NCBI GenBank assembly: GCA_016866235.1
Contig: VGMW01000005.1
Span: 150,007 to 214,006, forward strand
Reading direction: 5' to 3'
Length of the DNA stretch: 64,000 nt
From: Bacteroidota bacterium
Lineage (GTDB): Bacteria; Bacteroidota; Bacteroidia; Cytophagales; Cyclobacteriaceae
A program made the translations under genes and the position numbers. Within the stretch, counting starts at the first letter, position 1, and the number at the start of each line of letters is the position of its first letter. The notes under the pieces are model-generated. The model searched no databases and was not told the origin of the DNA. It worked only from the letters and a program-made list of their open reading frames with translations. Shown here piece by piece: positions 43,835 through 52,331 of this stretch.

Positions 43835-45406
43835 CTAAGGATTTTTATCCCACCAGAGTGGAGTTGAAATTTTGTCAGGACCTCCGAGGAGGCTAACTGC
43901 TTTTTCAACTTCAGCACCGTTGGTCTGCTTTTCGTCCGCGATGAATGGAATCCTGCGGATCCAGTTGTTAGACGGTGTGTTCACATCTGCAGGGTTAGGC
44001 AGGTCTGCGTTATCAGATTGCTTAACCGGATACAGTTTGAACGCACGGCTTCTGCGGATGTCAGCCCAAGCTTCAACACCTTCAGGGAAGAGGGCAAGCC
44101 ACTTCTGAATGGTGATTTGCTCTTTCGCCAAGGCGGGATCGAATTTAACCGGCGCAGATGAAACTGCAGGTGCATTCGTGAAATCCTCCGGAGCGATAGG
44201 AGTTTTTGTGCTGGCAGTGTAAGCTGCGATAGCAGCATCATCGGTGATTCCCCACTGCTTCATAGATTCCTTGATACCACGCTCGTAGTATTCTTTGGTA
44301 GTACCGGAACCAAGACCAAGGATTTCCTTAGCCTCAGCACGGAGGAACCATGCTTCTGCAGTAGCCATTACGTTAGAAGGTGTTTCCAAAGTTCCTGGCT
44401 TGGTTTTATCCCAGCGAGGACCTTTGTTGGAGTTGTACGTTGCCTTGTTCTTAGGCTCGGCCATGTCGGCAGAGGTAAGACCATTGCGAAGTCCATGGTA
44501 ACCGCCATCAGCAGCTTCAGAGAAGTAAACCTGCATGCGGGGATCTCCGTAACCTTTCAGTACAGATTCCATGGTAGCGCTCATGCGGAACTCGTTCCAG
44601 TCCATAATGGTCAGACCGTTGAAGTCTGCACCTTTTTCTGTTCTGGTGATCAGTGCATCGTGGTCAGGGCTAACCTCAAGAAGTTTGCCACCCAATGCAG
44701 CAGTTGCTTCCGATGTTGCTTTTGGCTTGTCGGCAGCTGAAATACGGATGGCCATACGGAGGCGAAGTGTGTTACCGAAACGGATCCACTTGTCGATGTT
44801 ACCACCGTAGATCAAGTCAAAACTTCCATAAGGCGTTCCTGACTTACCGTTGAGCGTATTAAGTGCTTCAGCAAGTTTTGCAAAGAGGTCGTTGTAAATG
44901 CTTTGCTGGTCATCATAAGCGATACCTTCACCTGCAATGCCTGCCTTAGTGTAGGGCACTGGACCCCATGTATCGGTCAGACGGTGGAAGGTATAAACCC
45001 ACCAGATTTTTGCAATAGCATTTTCAGCTGTTCCTGCTTCGTAGCCTTCCAGGAGGGTTTGCAATTGAGGAACCACTTCCGAATAAATCGGGTTCCAGGC
45101 TGCACGGATCCAGTCGAAACGGATCACGAGGCGGTCTGAAGGGAAGTAAGTGGTTGTGTTTGCAAAGTACTGGCAGTACTGATCGTGGAACAGGTTCTGA
45201 GCAATCTGATAGTTCCAGCCGTTGTTGGTGGCAACAGACTGCGCCTTAGAAAAAAGGAAGGGCAGCTGACCGGCGCTCAGATTGGACAGAGCATTCTTAT
45301 TCGTATTGATGTCATCGAACTTGTCCGTACAAGACATCACCAGCACGACACTGCACAGCAGCAGCGCGCTTCCGTACACTTTGAACAGGTTAGAAAAACG
45401 TTTCAT
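43835..45406 (-). CDS. SusD/RagB-family outer-membrane lipoprotein
   Basis: A 523-residue SusD-like protein of the SusD-like_2 type. The lipoprotein signal ends in LVMSC; FDDINTNKNALSNLSAGQLP is the characteristic mature N-terminus, followed by helical TPR-like segments. SusD proteins cap a SusC barrel and bind the glycan or peptide to be imported. It starts 29 bases after susC and ends 21 bases before a strong terminator. The ligand cannot be told from sequence; the downstream genes hint at a fucosylated or acylated sugar. Confidence 0.93.
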   Translation of the reverse strand: MKRFSNLFKVYGSALLLCSVVLVMSCTDKFDDINTNKNALSNLSAGQLPFLFSKAQSVATNNGWNYQIAQNLFHDQYCQYFANTTTYFPSDRLVIRFDWIRAAWNPIYSEVVPQLQTLLEGYEAGTAENAIAKIWWVYTFHRLTDTWGPVPYTKAGIAGEGIAYDDQQSIYNDLFAKLAEALNTLNGKSGTPYGSFDLIYGGNIDKWIRFGNTLRLRMAIRISAADKPKATSEATAALGGKLLEVSPDHDALITRTEKGADFNGLTIMDWNEFRMSATMESVLKGYGDPRMQVYFSEAADGGYHGLRNGLTSADMAEPKNKATYNSNKGPRWDKTKPGTLETPSNVMATAEAWFLRAEAKEILGLGSGTTKEYYERGIKESMKQWGITDDAAIAAYTASTKTPIAPEDFTNAPAVSSAPVKFDPALAKEQITIQKWLALFPEGVEAWADIRRSRAFKLYPVKQSDNADLPNPADVNTPSNNWIRRIPFIADEKQTNGAEVEKAVSLLGGPDKISTPLWWDKNP

Positions 45407-45435
45407 AGTTGTTTATATATGGTTGTTTGGTCCTA

Positions 45436-48400
45436 TCAGAATGTCAACTGGAGATTTACACCGATGCTTCTGGTAGAAGGCATTGTTCCGTAAGAAACAC
45501 CTTGCCAGTTACCATTACCAAGTGCCATGTCAGGATCGAAGCCCATTTTGCGCTTAGGCAATCCGGGGATCTCAACAACAGCACTGCCGCGGTACAACCA
45601 GAACAGGTTGCGAGCGACCAGTGAAAGTCTAGCCGACTTAATTGCAAAGTTTTCAGGAACTGGGAGATTGTAACCAACAGAAAGTTCCCGAACGCGGAAA
45701 TTAGTGGCGTCATAGGTAAAGAATTCGGCTGTACCGTAGCGACCACCGGATGCGGTAGTCCAGAAAGCCTGGGCATTGGTCTTTGCAGACACTTCTGAAC
45801 CAGTCTTAGATACGCCATTCAGGGCCCATGAATTGGCTGCGCGGAAGTTGGCGGTAGCGGCAGGAGCGCCGTTGTAGGCGAGCAGCTGCTCAGTTCCGTC
45901 TACAATCACACCACCAACACGACCGTCGATCAACAAGCGGGCAGTAATTCCTTTGAATTCAAAGGTATTGGACAAGCCCATAGTTGAGCGAGGGTTGAAG
46001 TTTCCGATGTTCTGAAGTTCACCGGTGGTAAGTGAGGTCAAAGGAGTGCCATCTGCGTTTACGACGAAACGACCTGAGTGGCTTTTTGCATCACCTGTTT
46101 TGAAATCGTTTTCACGATACCAAACAAAGCCTTTCATGTCGCCATAGCTTCCACCTTCTTTTACAACAGGTGTTGCTGAGCGACCGAAGCCGGATTCAGA
46201 AACAGCGAATTCTTTAACTGTTTCAGTGAGTTCAACCACTTTGTTGCGGTTTAAACCGAAGTTGAAAGCAACGTCCCAGGTCAATGCTCCTTCTTTTATA
46301 GGAGAACCGCTGAGTACGAATTCAACGCCCTGGTTCTGGATGTTACCAGCGTTTACATACTTGTCATAGAAACCGGAAGCAACAGGAAGTTTCAATCTCA
46401 GCAACTGGTTAAAGGAGTTACTCTTATAATAAGTTACTGTGAAGCCGAGTCTGTTTTCGAGGAGTTTACCCTCCAGACCAACTTCAATGTTGCGTACAAT
46501 TTCAGGCTTCAGGTTAGGAATAGCCTGGGTAAGACCGCGGGCAACAAAACCTGCACCAGCACCTTGTGAGTAGCTGTAGGTATTGAAGCGGATCTGAGCC
46601 TGGCCACCATTACCCACCTCAGCGTAGTTGGCACTCAGCTTAAGGAAGGAAAGGGCATCAGGAAGGCTGAACAAATCTGAAAGAATTGCTGAAGCACCTA
46701 CTGAAGGGTACATGTAGTTGTAAGGGCTTGGCAGGCGTGAATCCCAGTCGTTACGCAAGCTGGCGTCTACAAAGAGAGCGTCTTTGTATGACAAGTTAGC
46801 CTGAGCAAATACTGACTGTGTTTGAACCTGTACTTCACCCTGACCATAGTCACGGTTGGTAGCAAAGTTCAGGGAGAAAGTATTGGGGATGTTAAGACCG
46901 TTTGCACTTGCAAAAAGTGAGGTGGTCTTGTTGTCCTGAAGGATTGCACCTGCGCGGTACTCAAGTTTCACCTGATCGCTGAGTTTGTTTGAACCAGAAA
47001 GGATCAAGTCGAACCACTTTTGGGTTACACCAATGCGGGAAAGTGAATAAGCACCACCTGCGCTGGAAAGACCAAGGGTACCCTGGTATGCGAGTGACTC
47101 TAACTCATCACCGATTTTGTCGATGTTGGCACGGCCGGTAACGCTGAGCCAATCGTTGATCTGGTATTTGGCAAGCATGAAGCCCATCACGCGTGAGCGG
47201 CTTTCGTTGTTTTCCTGGCGGTTTACCCTCCAATAAGGATTCTGGTAAAGTGCAGGGTTAATAACAGGATAAGCTGCTGGAACAGGGATACCAACGTTGT
47301 TGATTTCCTCGAACTTCTTGGCATCATCCAGAGCCACGTTGCGTGGAATCTGGTACAATTCCATTACAGGGCCGCCTTCACCGGTTGAATACTTGCTCTT
47401 AATGTCCTGCATGATGTAAGTAACCTTAGCATCGGTCGTCAGCTTTTTGCTGATGTTGTTGGTAATGCGCAGGTTGAAGGTATGGCGATCCAGGTCGTTG
47501 CGGGGCATGATACCCTGAACGGTGTTGTTGGTATAAGACAAATAGGTTTGCATTTTGTCTGAACCACCCGAAATACCAATGCTGTTGTTCAGGCTGAGGC
47601 CAGTGCGGAAGAAATCCTTCACGTTGTCAGTCTGAGCAGAATACTTTCTGGAACCATAAGTTCCAGTGAAGGTTTGTCCGGTCATTTTAGCACCCCAGCT
47701 TTCGCCAGAGGTACCAATCAAAGTACCAGAGTTTCCTTGACCGTATTCGTTTTGCAGGTCAGGAAGGATGAAAGGACGTTCTGCAGTTACGCCTGAATTG
47801 ACGCTAACAGACAGTCTGTCTTTAGAACCTTTTTTGGTTGTGATCAGGATAACGCCGTTACCTGCTGCACTACCATAAAGAGCGGCAGCTGACGCACCAC
47901 GAAGGATGGTCATAGACTCAATGTCGTCAGGGTTGATGTTGGATGCACCGTCAGTTCCCTGAAGACCACCGAAGTCGCTGGTTACGGTACCGTTGGTTCC
48001 GTTGGTGATAGGCACACCGTCCACAACAATCAGAGCGTTGTTGCTGCCCTGAATGGAGCGGTTACCACGGAGAACGATCCTGGCACCGGAACCTACACCA
48101 CCTGAACCTTGGGTAATCACCACGTTGGCCAGCTTACCCTGAAGTGAGTTCAGGACGTTGTTGGCATCGCGTACTTCCGTAAGGGAAGAGGCTTTTACCT
48201 GTTGAGTGGCATAAACCAGTGTTTTGGCTTCGCGGGAGATACCGAGCGCGGTAACCACCACTTCGCCAAGCTGGGTTGCGTCTTCCTCCAGTGAGATGTC
48301 TACCTGTGAGCGTCCCTGAACAGGAACCTCTGTGGTGCGATATCCAATGTAGGAAACTACCAGCACGGCGTTTGCCGGATTTGAAACATTGAGGGAATAC

Positions 48401-48573
48401 TTTCCATCAATGTCCGTAGCAGCTCCCGTGGTTGTTCCTTTTACAAGAACAGACGCCCCGGGAATTGCAGCGCCGTCGGAGGCAGATGTAACCTTACCGG
48501 TTACTGTCTGCGCGAAGGCAGTGGCACTTGCCATCCAAAGCAAGAGCCCGATTAACTGTAACTTTTTACTCAT
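45436..48573 (-). CDS. SusC/RagA-family TonB-dependent outer-membrane transporter
   Basis: A 1045-residue TonB-dependent transporter. I use the ATG at 48573 (MSKKLQLIGLL) since it gives a clean signal peptide ending at AFAQ; an upstream TTG frame extends into the operator region. After it come a carboxypeptidase-regulatory-like domain (VTGKVTSASDGAAIPGASV), the plug with LQGKLANVVITQGSGGVGSGARI and LIVVDGVPI, and a 22-strand barrel with a terminal Phe. With the SusD partner it imports oligomeric nutrients using TonB energy. The N-terminus has no extra signalling domain that would pair with an anti-sigma factor, and regulation by the divergent LacI-type protein is suggested by the shared palindrome. 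Confidence 0.95.
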   Translation of the reverse strand: MSKKLQLIGLLLWMASATAFAQTVTGKVTSASDGAAIPGASVLVKGTTTGAATDIDGKYSLNVSNPANAVLVVSYIGYRTTEVPVQGRSQVDISLEEDATQLGEVVVTALGISREAKTLVYATQQVKASSLTEVRDANNVLNSLQGKLANVVITQGSGGVGSGARIVLRGNRSIQGSNNALIVVDGVPITNGTNGTVTSDFGGLQGTDGASNINPDDIESMTILRGASAAALYGSAAGNGVILITTKKGSKDRLSVSVNSGVTAERPFILPDLQNEYGQGNSGTLIGTSGESWGAKMTGQTFTGTYGSRKYSAQTDNVKDFFRTGLSLNNSIGISGGSDKMQTYLSYTNNTVQGIMPRNDLDRHTFNLRITNNISKKLTTDAKVTYIMQDIKSKYSTGEGGPVMELYQIPRNVALDDAKKFEEINNVGIPVPAAYPVINPALYQNPYWRVNRQENNESRSRVMGFMLAKYQINDWLSVTGRANIDKIGDELESLAYQGTLGLSSAGGAYSLSRIGVTQKWFDLILSGSNKLSDQVKLEYRAGAILQDNKTTSLFASANGLNIPNTFSLNFATNRDYGQGEVQVQTQSVFAQANLSYKDALFVDASLRNDWDSRLPSPYNYMYPSVGASAILSDLFSLPDALSFLKLSANYAEVGNGGQAQIRFNTYSYSQGAGAGFVARGLTQAIPNLKPEIVRNIEVGLEGKLLENRLGFTVTYYKSNSFNQLLRLKLPVASGFYDKYVNAGNIQNQGVEFVLSGSPIKEGALTWDVAFNFGLNRNKVVELTETVKEFAVSESGFGRSATPVVKEGGSYGDMKGFVWYRENDFKTGDAKSHSGRFVVNADGTPLTSLTTGELQNIGNFNPRSTMGLSNTFEFKGITARLLIDGRVGGVIVDGTEQLLAYNGAPAATANFRAANSWALNGVSKTGSEVSAKTNAQAFWTTASGGRYGTAEFFTYDATNFRVRELSVGYNLPVPENFAIKSARLSLVARNLFWLYRGSAVVEIPGLPKRKMGFDPDMALGNGNWQGVSYGTMPSTRSIGVNLQLTF

Positions 48574-48702
48574 ACGTTTATTTGGGGTTAAGTAAACAGC
48601 CTTCAATTTAAAGGTTTTCAAACTAAATCCAAATCGTGTTAACGTTAACATGTTAATTCTCATTAAGGGTCAGTATATTGGCTATGTCAGTAATTTTAAT
48701 AG
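48574..48702. promoter_or_regulatory. Shared divergent promoter region of susC and the LacI-type gene
   Basis: 129 bases. A minus-strand TTTAGTTTG (48620-48628) resembles a -7 box for susC, though one base short of the normal spacing, and a plus-strand TATATTG (48674-48680) resembles a -7 box for the regulator gene. The palindrome described separately lies between them, at roughly the -33 position of both, so one protein could control both genes. Confidence 0.45.
48637..48650. promoter_or_regulatory. LacI-type operator palindrome (TGTTAACGTTAACA)
   Basis: A perfect 14-bp palindrome with a central CG, the form typical of LacI-family operators, in the gap between a LacI-type gene and divergent susC. 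A second, overlapping 12-bp palindrome (TTAACATGTTAA, 48645-48656) reuses one half-site, giving three TTAAC-like half-sites in a row. Confidence 0.75.
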
Positions 48703-49747
48703 ATGGGTAGATCCGTAAATCGGTTGGTGGATATTGCAAGATTGTCCGGTGTTTCCATAGGAACCGTCGACCGGGTTATTCACGAACGTGGAAGGGTATC
48801 TCCCGAGGCAAAAAAGAAGGTGGAGGAGGCAATACAGGAGCTTGATTATCAGCCGAATATAATGGCAAGATCGCTGAGAATGAGGGAGATAGCCGATGTC
48901 CAGATTTTTTTGCCGGAAGCAACATCAGATGAATTTTGGCAGTTATCAAGAAATGGGATTGAATCAGAAATCGGGAATTGGTCTCATTATGGGATAAATA
49001 TTCAAACATTAGAGTTTGGGTTGAAGGAGGATTTAGGGCTCGAGGGTCTTCACCAAAAAATGGGAATGCCAACGGGCATGGTTCTGGCCCCAGTCGGAAA
49101 GGTTGCTTCCGCATTATTAGAATGGTCTTCCGTAAATGCTATTCCCACCACGCTCTTCAATTCTACATTCCCTGGATTCACACCTCTTTCATTTAATGGA
49201 CAGGATCTTTTCCAAAGCGGTCGATTGGCTGCGGATTTGATTTGCAACTCCGGCTCAGCAAAAAAGCGCTGCGTTATCCTTCACCTTGACGAACCAGTAA
49301 GCGCTGCCATCTACCTTCAGGAAAAAGTAGATGGATTCGCCTCGCTTGCTTTAAAGAAGGGTTTAAACTTTGAAAGCATTTTTATCCGAGCAGAAAGTGA
49401 TCCTGAAAAACTGAGTCAATTGTTAAGTGATTCATCCATTGGCTCCTTATACATCAGTACCTCCAATGGTACATCGGTTGTTGCCGAGCTCCTTCAGGAT
49501 CTGGGCAGGAAAGATCTTGTTACGGTAGGTTACGACATGTTGGAGGCTAACGTCAAAGGATTAAAAAAATGGATTTATGAATTACCTCATCAACCAAAAT
49601 CCTGGTCAGATGGCAGCCATGGCGCTGAATGATTTGTTGAGTCATCTGATTTTGAGAAAATCGGTACCATCAAAACGCTTGTTTCCACTGGATATCATCA
49701 CAGCAGAAAACGTAGACTCTTACCGTGAATTCAGAAACGATCGATAA
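48703..49747 (+). CDS. LacI-family transcriptional regulator, apparent frameshift near the 3' end
   Basis: The N-terminal helix-turn-helix (RLVDIARLSGVSIGTVDRVI, start 48703) and the periplasmic-binding-like effector domain are typical of LacI regulators. In the zero frame translation stops at 49632 with a foreign tail. After an A7 run (49563-49569) the +1 frame carries the expected continuation GFMNYLINQNPGQMAAMA and PLDIITAENV, ending at 49747. One A fewer (TTA AAA AAT GGA) restores a normal protein of about 347 residues. So this is a recent frameshift mutation, a slippage site, or a homopolymer error. It is divergent from susC and probably regulates it through the palindrome between them; the ligand may be the imported sugar. 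DUF2165 starts 6 bases after. Confidence 0.85.
49563..49569 (+). other. A7 run where the LacI-type gene changes frame
   Basis: Upstream of the run the zero frame carries the conserved family sequence; downstream the +1 frame does. A run of six would give a single reading frame. Confidence 0.8.
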
Positions 49748-49753
49748 ACATCC

Positions 49754-50233
49754 ATGCGATTAAGAAAAATCATTCTGGTTGCTGGTGTTGCGTTTCATCT
49801 TACACTCATTGCCTTCAATAATATTTTCGATTATTCGTCCAACGAGCAATTCGTGCGCGGTGTTTTATCGATGGGTGATGTTTTTTCAGGGTCCAAAAAT
49901 TTATGGCGATCCATTCAAATGCCCTGGTTACAATCAGCCGTCTATTTATTGATTATTGCTACTGAAACAATTGCAGCAGGTTTGATGTGGATTGGATTTA
50001 CAAGAATGATTGCTTCAAGAAATGATTCCGACCAGCATTTCAGTTCGTCCATGCAGTCTGCCGCCAATGGGATCATCCTTGCGGCAACACTCTGGCTTAC
50101 TGGATTTCTCACCATTGCCGGTGAGTGGTTTCTTATGTATCAGTCACAAACATGGAACGCTCAGTCCACTGCCTTTGCATTGCTTATTTCTTACTTGCTT
50201 GTTTTGCTATACCTGGAAAAGAAATCCTCCTAA
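49754..50233 (+). CDS. DUF2165 small integral membrane protein
   Basis: A 159-residue protein with four predicted membrane segments. The phrase AFNNIFDYSSNEQFVRGVLSMGDVF is the hallmark of the DUF2165 family of predicted small integral membrane proteins, for which no function is known. It starts 6 bases after the in-frame end of the LacI-type gene and 3 bases before the cupin gene, so these are likely co-transcribed. Confidence 0.85.
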   Translation: MRLRKIILVAGVAFHLTLIAFNNIFDYSSNEQFVRGVLSMGDVFSGSKNLWRSIQMPWLQSAVYLLIIATETIAAGLMWIGFTRMIASRNDSDQHFSSSMQSAANGIILAATLWLTGFLTIAGEWFLMYQSQTWNAQSTAFALLISYLLVLLYLEKKSS

Positions 50234-50236
50234 TAA

Positions 50237-50905
50237 ATGCGCATCCTAATTTTATGGTTGTTATTGGTTTCTATTTTACAACTGAATGCTCAGCAGATTG
50301 TGGAGGTTCGAAATGAACAACGACATAAGCCAGTCTTTCAAAATAAGTATGTTCGGCTACTTGATGTCTGGATTAAACCGGGTGACACGTCGTTGTATCA
50401 CCGTCACGCATTGCCTTCGATTTTTGTTTTTTTAACCCGGTCTGAAATTGGAACTCAAATTTTAGGTCAGGGGAAAGACCCGCTTTCAACTGCTGTTGGA
50501 CAAACGTGGTTTGCTGGTTATGAGAATGGTCCACAGGTTCACCGCGCATGGACTACGGGTACAGTGCCACTGCATGCCATTGATATTGAGTTGTTGGGTA
50601 AGCGGAAGTCAAATGAACCGGTGCGTTCCCGGTTGATGAATGCTGACCTTCGATTTATTTCAGAGCACGGGATGGTAAGGATTTATAATCTGGAATTGGG
50701 CCCCTTTCAACATGCGCAAATTGATTCCAATGGAAATCCGGCCATGATGGTTTGTTGGCAGGGTGATGGTCTTTCCATTAAGGATGGCAAGGAGGTCTCT
50801 CTTTCTCAGGGAAAATATCAGTGGTGGGATGGCGCCAGGTCCATTACATTATCCAATAACTCCTCTGATGGCCACAAGGTTTATTTTTATGAAATTATAA
50901 AGTGA
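50237..50905 (+). CDS. Exported cupin-like protein
   Basis: A 222-residue protein with a cleavable signal (ending near LNAQQ). The segment WIKPGDTSLYHRHALPSIFVF near residues 45-65 has the histidine-containing cupin motif (YHRH) and a second strand pair lies near residue 150. Cupins of this size bind metals or small ligands; function unknown. It follows DUF2165 by 3 bases and precedes the queuosine transporter gene by 28 bases. Confidence 0.75.
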   Translation: MRILILWLLLVSILQLNAQQIVEVRNEQRHKPVFQNKYVRLLDVWIKPGDTSLYHRHALPSIFVFLTRSEIGTQILGQGKDPLSTAVGQTWFAGYENGPQVHRAWTTGTVPLHAIDIELLGKRKSNEPVRSRLMNADLRFISEHGMVRIYNLELGPFQHAQIDSNGNPAMMVCWQGDGLSIKDGKEVSLSQGKYQWWDGARSITLSNNSSDGHKVYFYEIIK

Positions 50906-50933
50906 TTCCTTGAACAACCCATAACCCAAACAA

Positions 50934-51722
50934 ATGTCTCATCAAATTATTAAAGACAAACCCGCCAGGCTCTATACTATAATTGCCTGTTTTTTTGTCG
51001 CTAACGCGCTTATTGCGGAGTGTATAGGTGGGAAAATATTTTCCCTTGAGGCATTGATCGGAATTGATCCGGTGAATTTTACACTCTTCGGTGAAACGGG
51101 TCTTTCGTTTGCTTTAACCTGCGGTGTGCTGCTATGGCCATTGGAATTTGTGATCACAGACATTGTGAATGAATACTACGGTCCAAAGCTGGTAAGAAGA
51201 ATTTCGTACACGGCCGTTGCATTGATTTCATATGCATTCATCATGTTCTATGTGGCGATGGGTGTTACACCTCCCGATTGGTGGGTGACTTCCAGAGCGG
51301 CTGAAGGGGTACCTAATCTCCAAAGTGCATTCAGTGCGATATTTGGTCAGGGCATGTGGATTATTTTTGGAAGCCTGTCTGCATTCCTGGTTAGTCAGCT
51401 GGTGGACGTCACTGTTTTTCATCGGATAAAAAAATCTACGGGTGAGAAATATGTTTGGCTGCGGGCGACAGGCTCCACCATGGTGAGTCAGTTTGTTGAC
51501 AGCTTTATTGTTTTGTTCATTGCCTTTTACCTTGGCAACAATTGGTCGTGGCAGAAGGTACTGGCCATTTGCATTATGAACTATACTTATAAGTTCACCA
51601 TGGCCATTTTGCTCACGCCTCTGATTTATTTTATTGAACATCGAATCGAAATTTATTTGGGGGCAGACGCCTCTAAACAAATGAAGCTGGAGGCGATGGG
51701 TAAGGAGCGGGAAGTGATTTAA
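50934..51722 (+). CDS. yhhQ: Queuosine-precursor transporter (YhhQ/VUT family)
   Basis: A 262-residue membrane protein with about six helices. Family signatures are ALIAECIGGKIF in the first helix, PLEFVITDIVNEYYGPKLVRR and DSFIVLFIAFYLG. YhhQ proteins import queuosine precursors such as preQ0 or preQ1. The tgt gene lies about 0.6 kb downstream on the same strand, with one small gene between, which supports a salvage role. Confidence 0.88.
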   Translation: MSHQIIKDKPARLYTIIACFFVANALIAECIGGKIFSLEALIGIDPVNFTLFGETGLSFALTCGVLLWPLEFVITDIVNEYYGPKLVRRISYTAVALISYAFIMFYVAMGVTPPDWWVTSRAAEGVPNLQSAFSAIFGQGMWIIFGSLSAFLVSQLVDVTVFHRIKKSTGEKYVWLRATGSTMVSQFVDSFIVLFIAFYLGNNWSWQKVLAICIMNYTYKFTMAILLTPLIYFIEHRIEIYLGADASKQMKLEAMGKEREVI

Positions 51723-51763
51723 ATTCAAAGTCCAGGATTGCCCGGAAAGTAATACCGGTCATT

Positions 51764-52225
51764 ATGAAAAAAATTTTGGTCAGGGCTGGTAAATTGAAGT
51801 TTCTGTTCCCTGCCATGGTCCTTCCTTCTTTGCTGGTGGTGCCTTTTATTTTTATTCTGAGGATGATTAAGCCAGAAGATGAGTGGTTGGTTTGGGTTGT
51901 AATATTTTCTTTTTTAGGTGCTTTAGTGGCTATGGTGATTTTATTGGCATCGAGGGTTTATTCACCCGCAGAGGTAATCATCAAGGAAAAGACCATTGAA
52001 GTCAAATTTATGTCGCCTGGAAATTGGGTGATGCGCGATGTTACTTTTCCTATTTCAGATTTGAAATCGGTAGTCGAAAGGCCGGTTGGGGATTATAAAT
52101 TCCTGGACGTATCCGTGCGGATTTCTCAACTTCGATTTCAAATTGGTCCGGCCAAAAATAAAATTGAAGATCTGCTCGCTTTTGAAGAGCTGGTGGCTTT
52201 GTTATCTGAGATTTCCCCTAAATAA
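51764..52225 (+). CDS. Small membrane protein of unknown function
   Basis: A 153-residue protein with two hydrophobic segments (about 13-34 and 42-63) followed by a soluble beta-rich tail (EKTIEVKFMSPGNW, FLDVSVRISQLRF). It looks like a PH-like membrane-anchored domain, but I recognise no family. It lies between yhhQ and tgt with gaps of 41 and 106 bases. Confidence 0.6.
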   Translation: MKKILVRAGKLKFLFPAMVLPSLLVVPFIFILRMIKPEDEWLVWVVIFSFLGALVAMVILLASRVYSPAEVIIKEKTIEVKFMSPGNWVMRDVTFPISDLKSVVERPVGDYKFLDVSVRISQLRFQIGPAKNKIEDLLAFEELVALLSEISPK

Positions 52226-52319
52226 CGCACATTGATAAAAAAATTTTTCCTTCTCAAGCGAGAAATGATCATTGATCTAACCAGCTGCAGCTTGTTGTAT
52301 TTGCTGGATTGAAGTTTCC

Positions 52320-52327
52320 TACTTTTG
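52320..52327 (+). promoter_or_regulatory. -7 promoter element (TACTTTTG) for tgt
   Basis: TACTTTTG fits TAnnTTTG exactly; TTG at 52295-52297 lies 22 bases upstream as a possible -33 box. The -7 box ends only 4 bases before the ATG, so the transcript may be leaderless or nearly so. Confidence 0.6.
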
Positions 52328-52331
52328 CGCG

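Noticed and set aside
48574..48663. Upstream extension of the susC frame from a TTG at 48663
   Set aside because: It would place coding sequence over the operator palindrome and before the signal peptide; the ATG at 48573 is better.
51228..51728. 166-codon open frame antisense to the queuosine transporter
   Set aside because: Entirely opposite a well-supported gene and without recognisable features.
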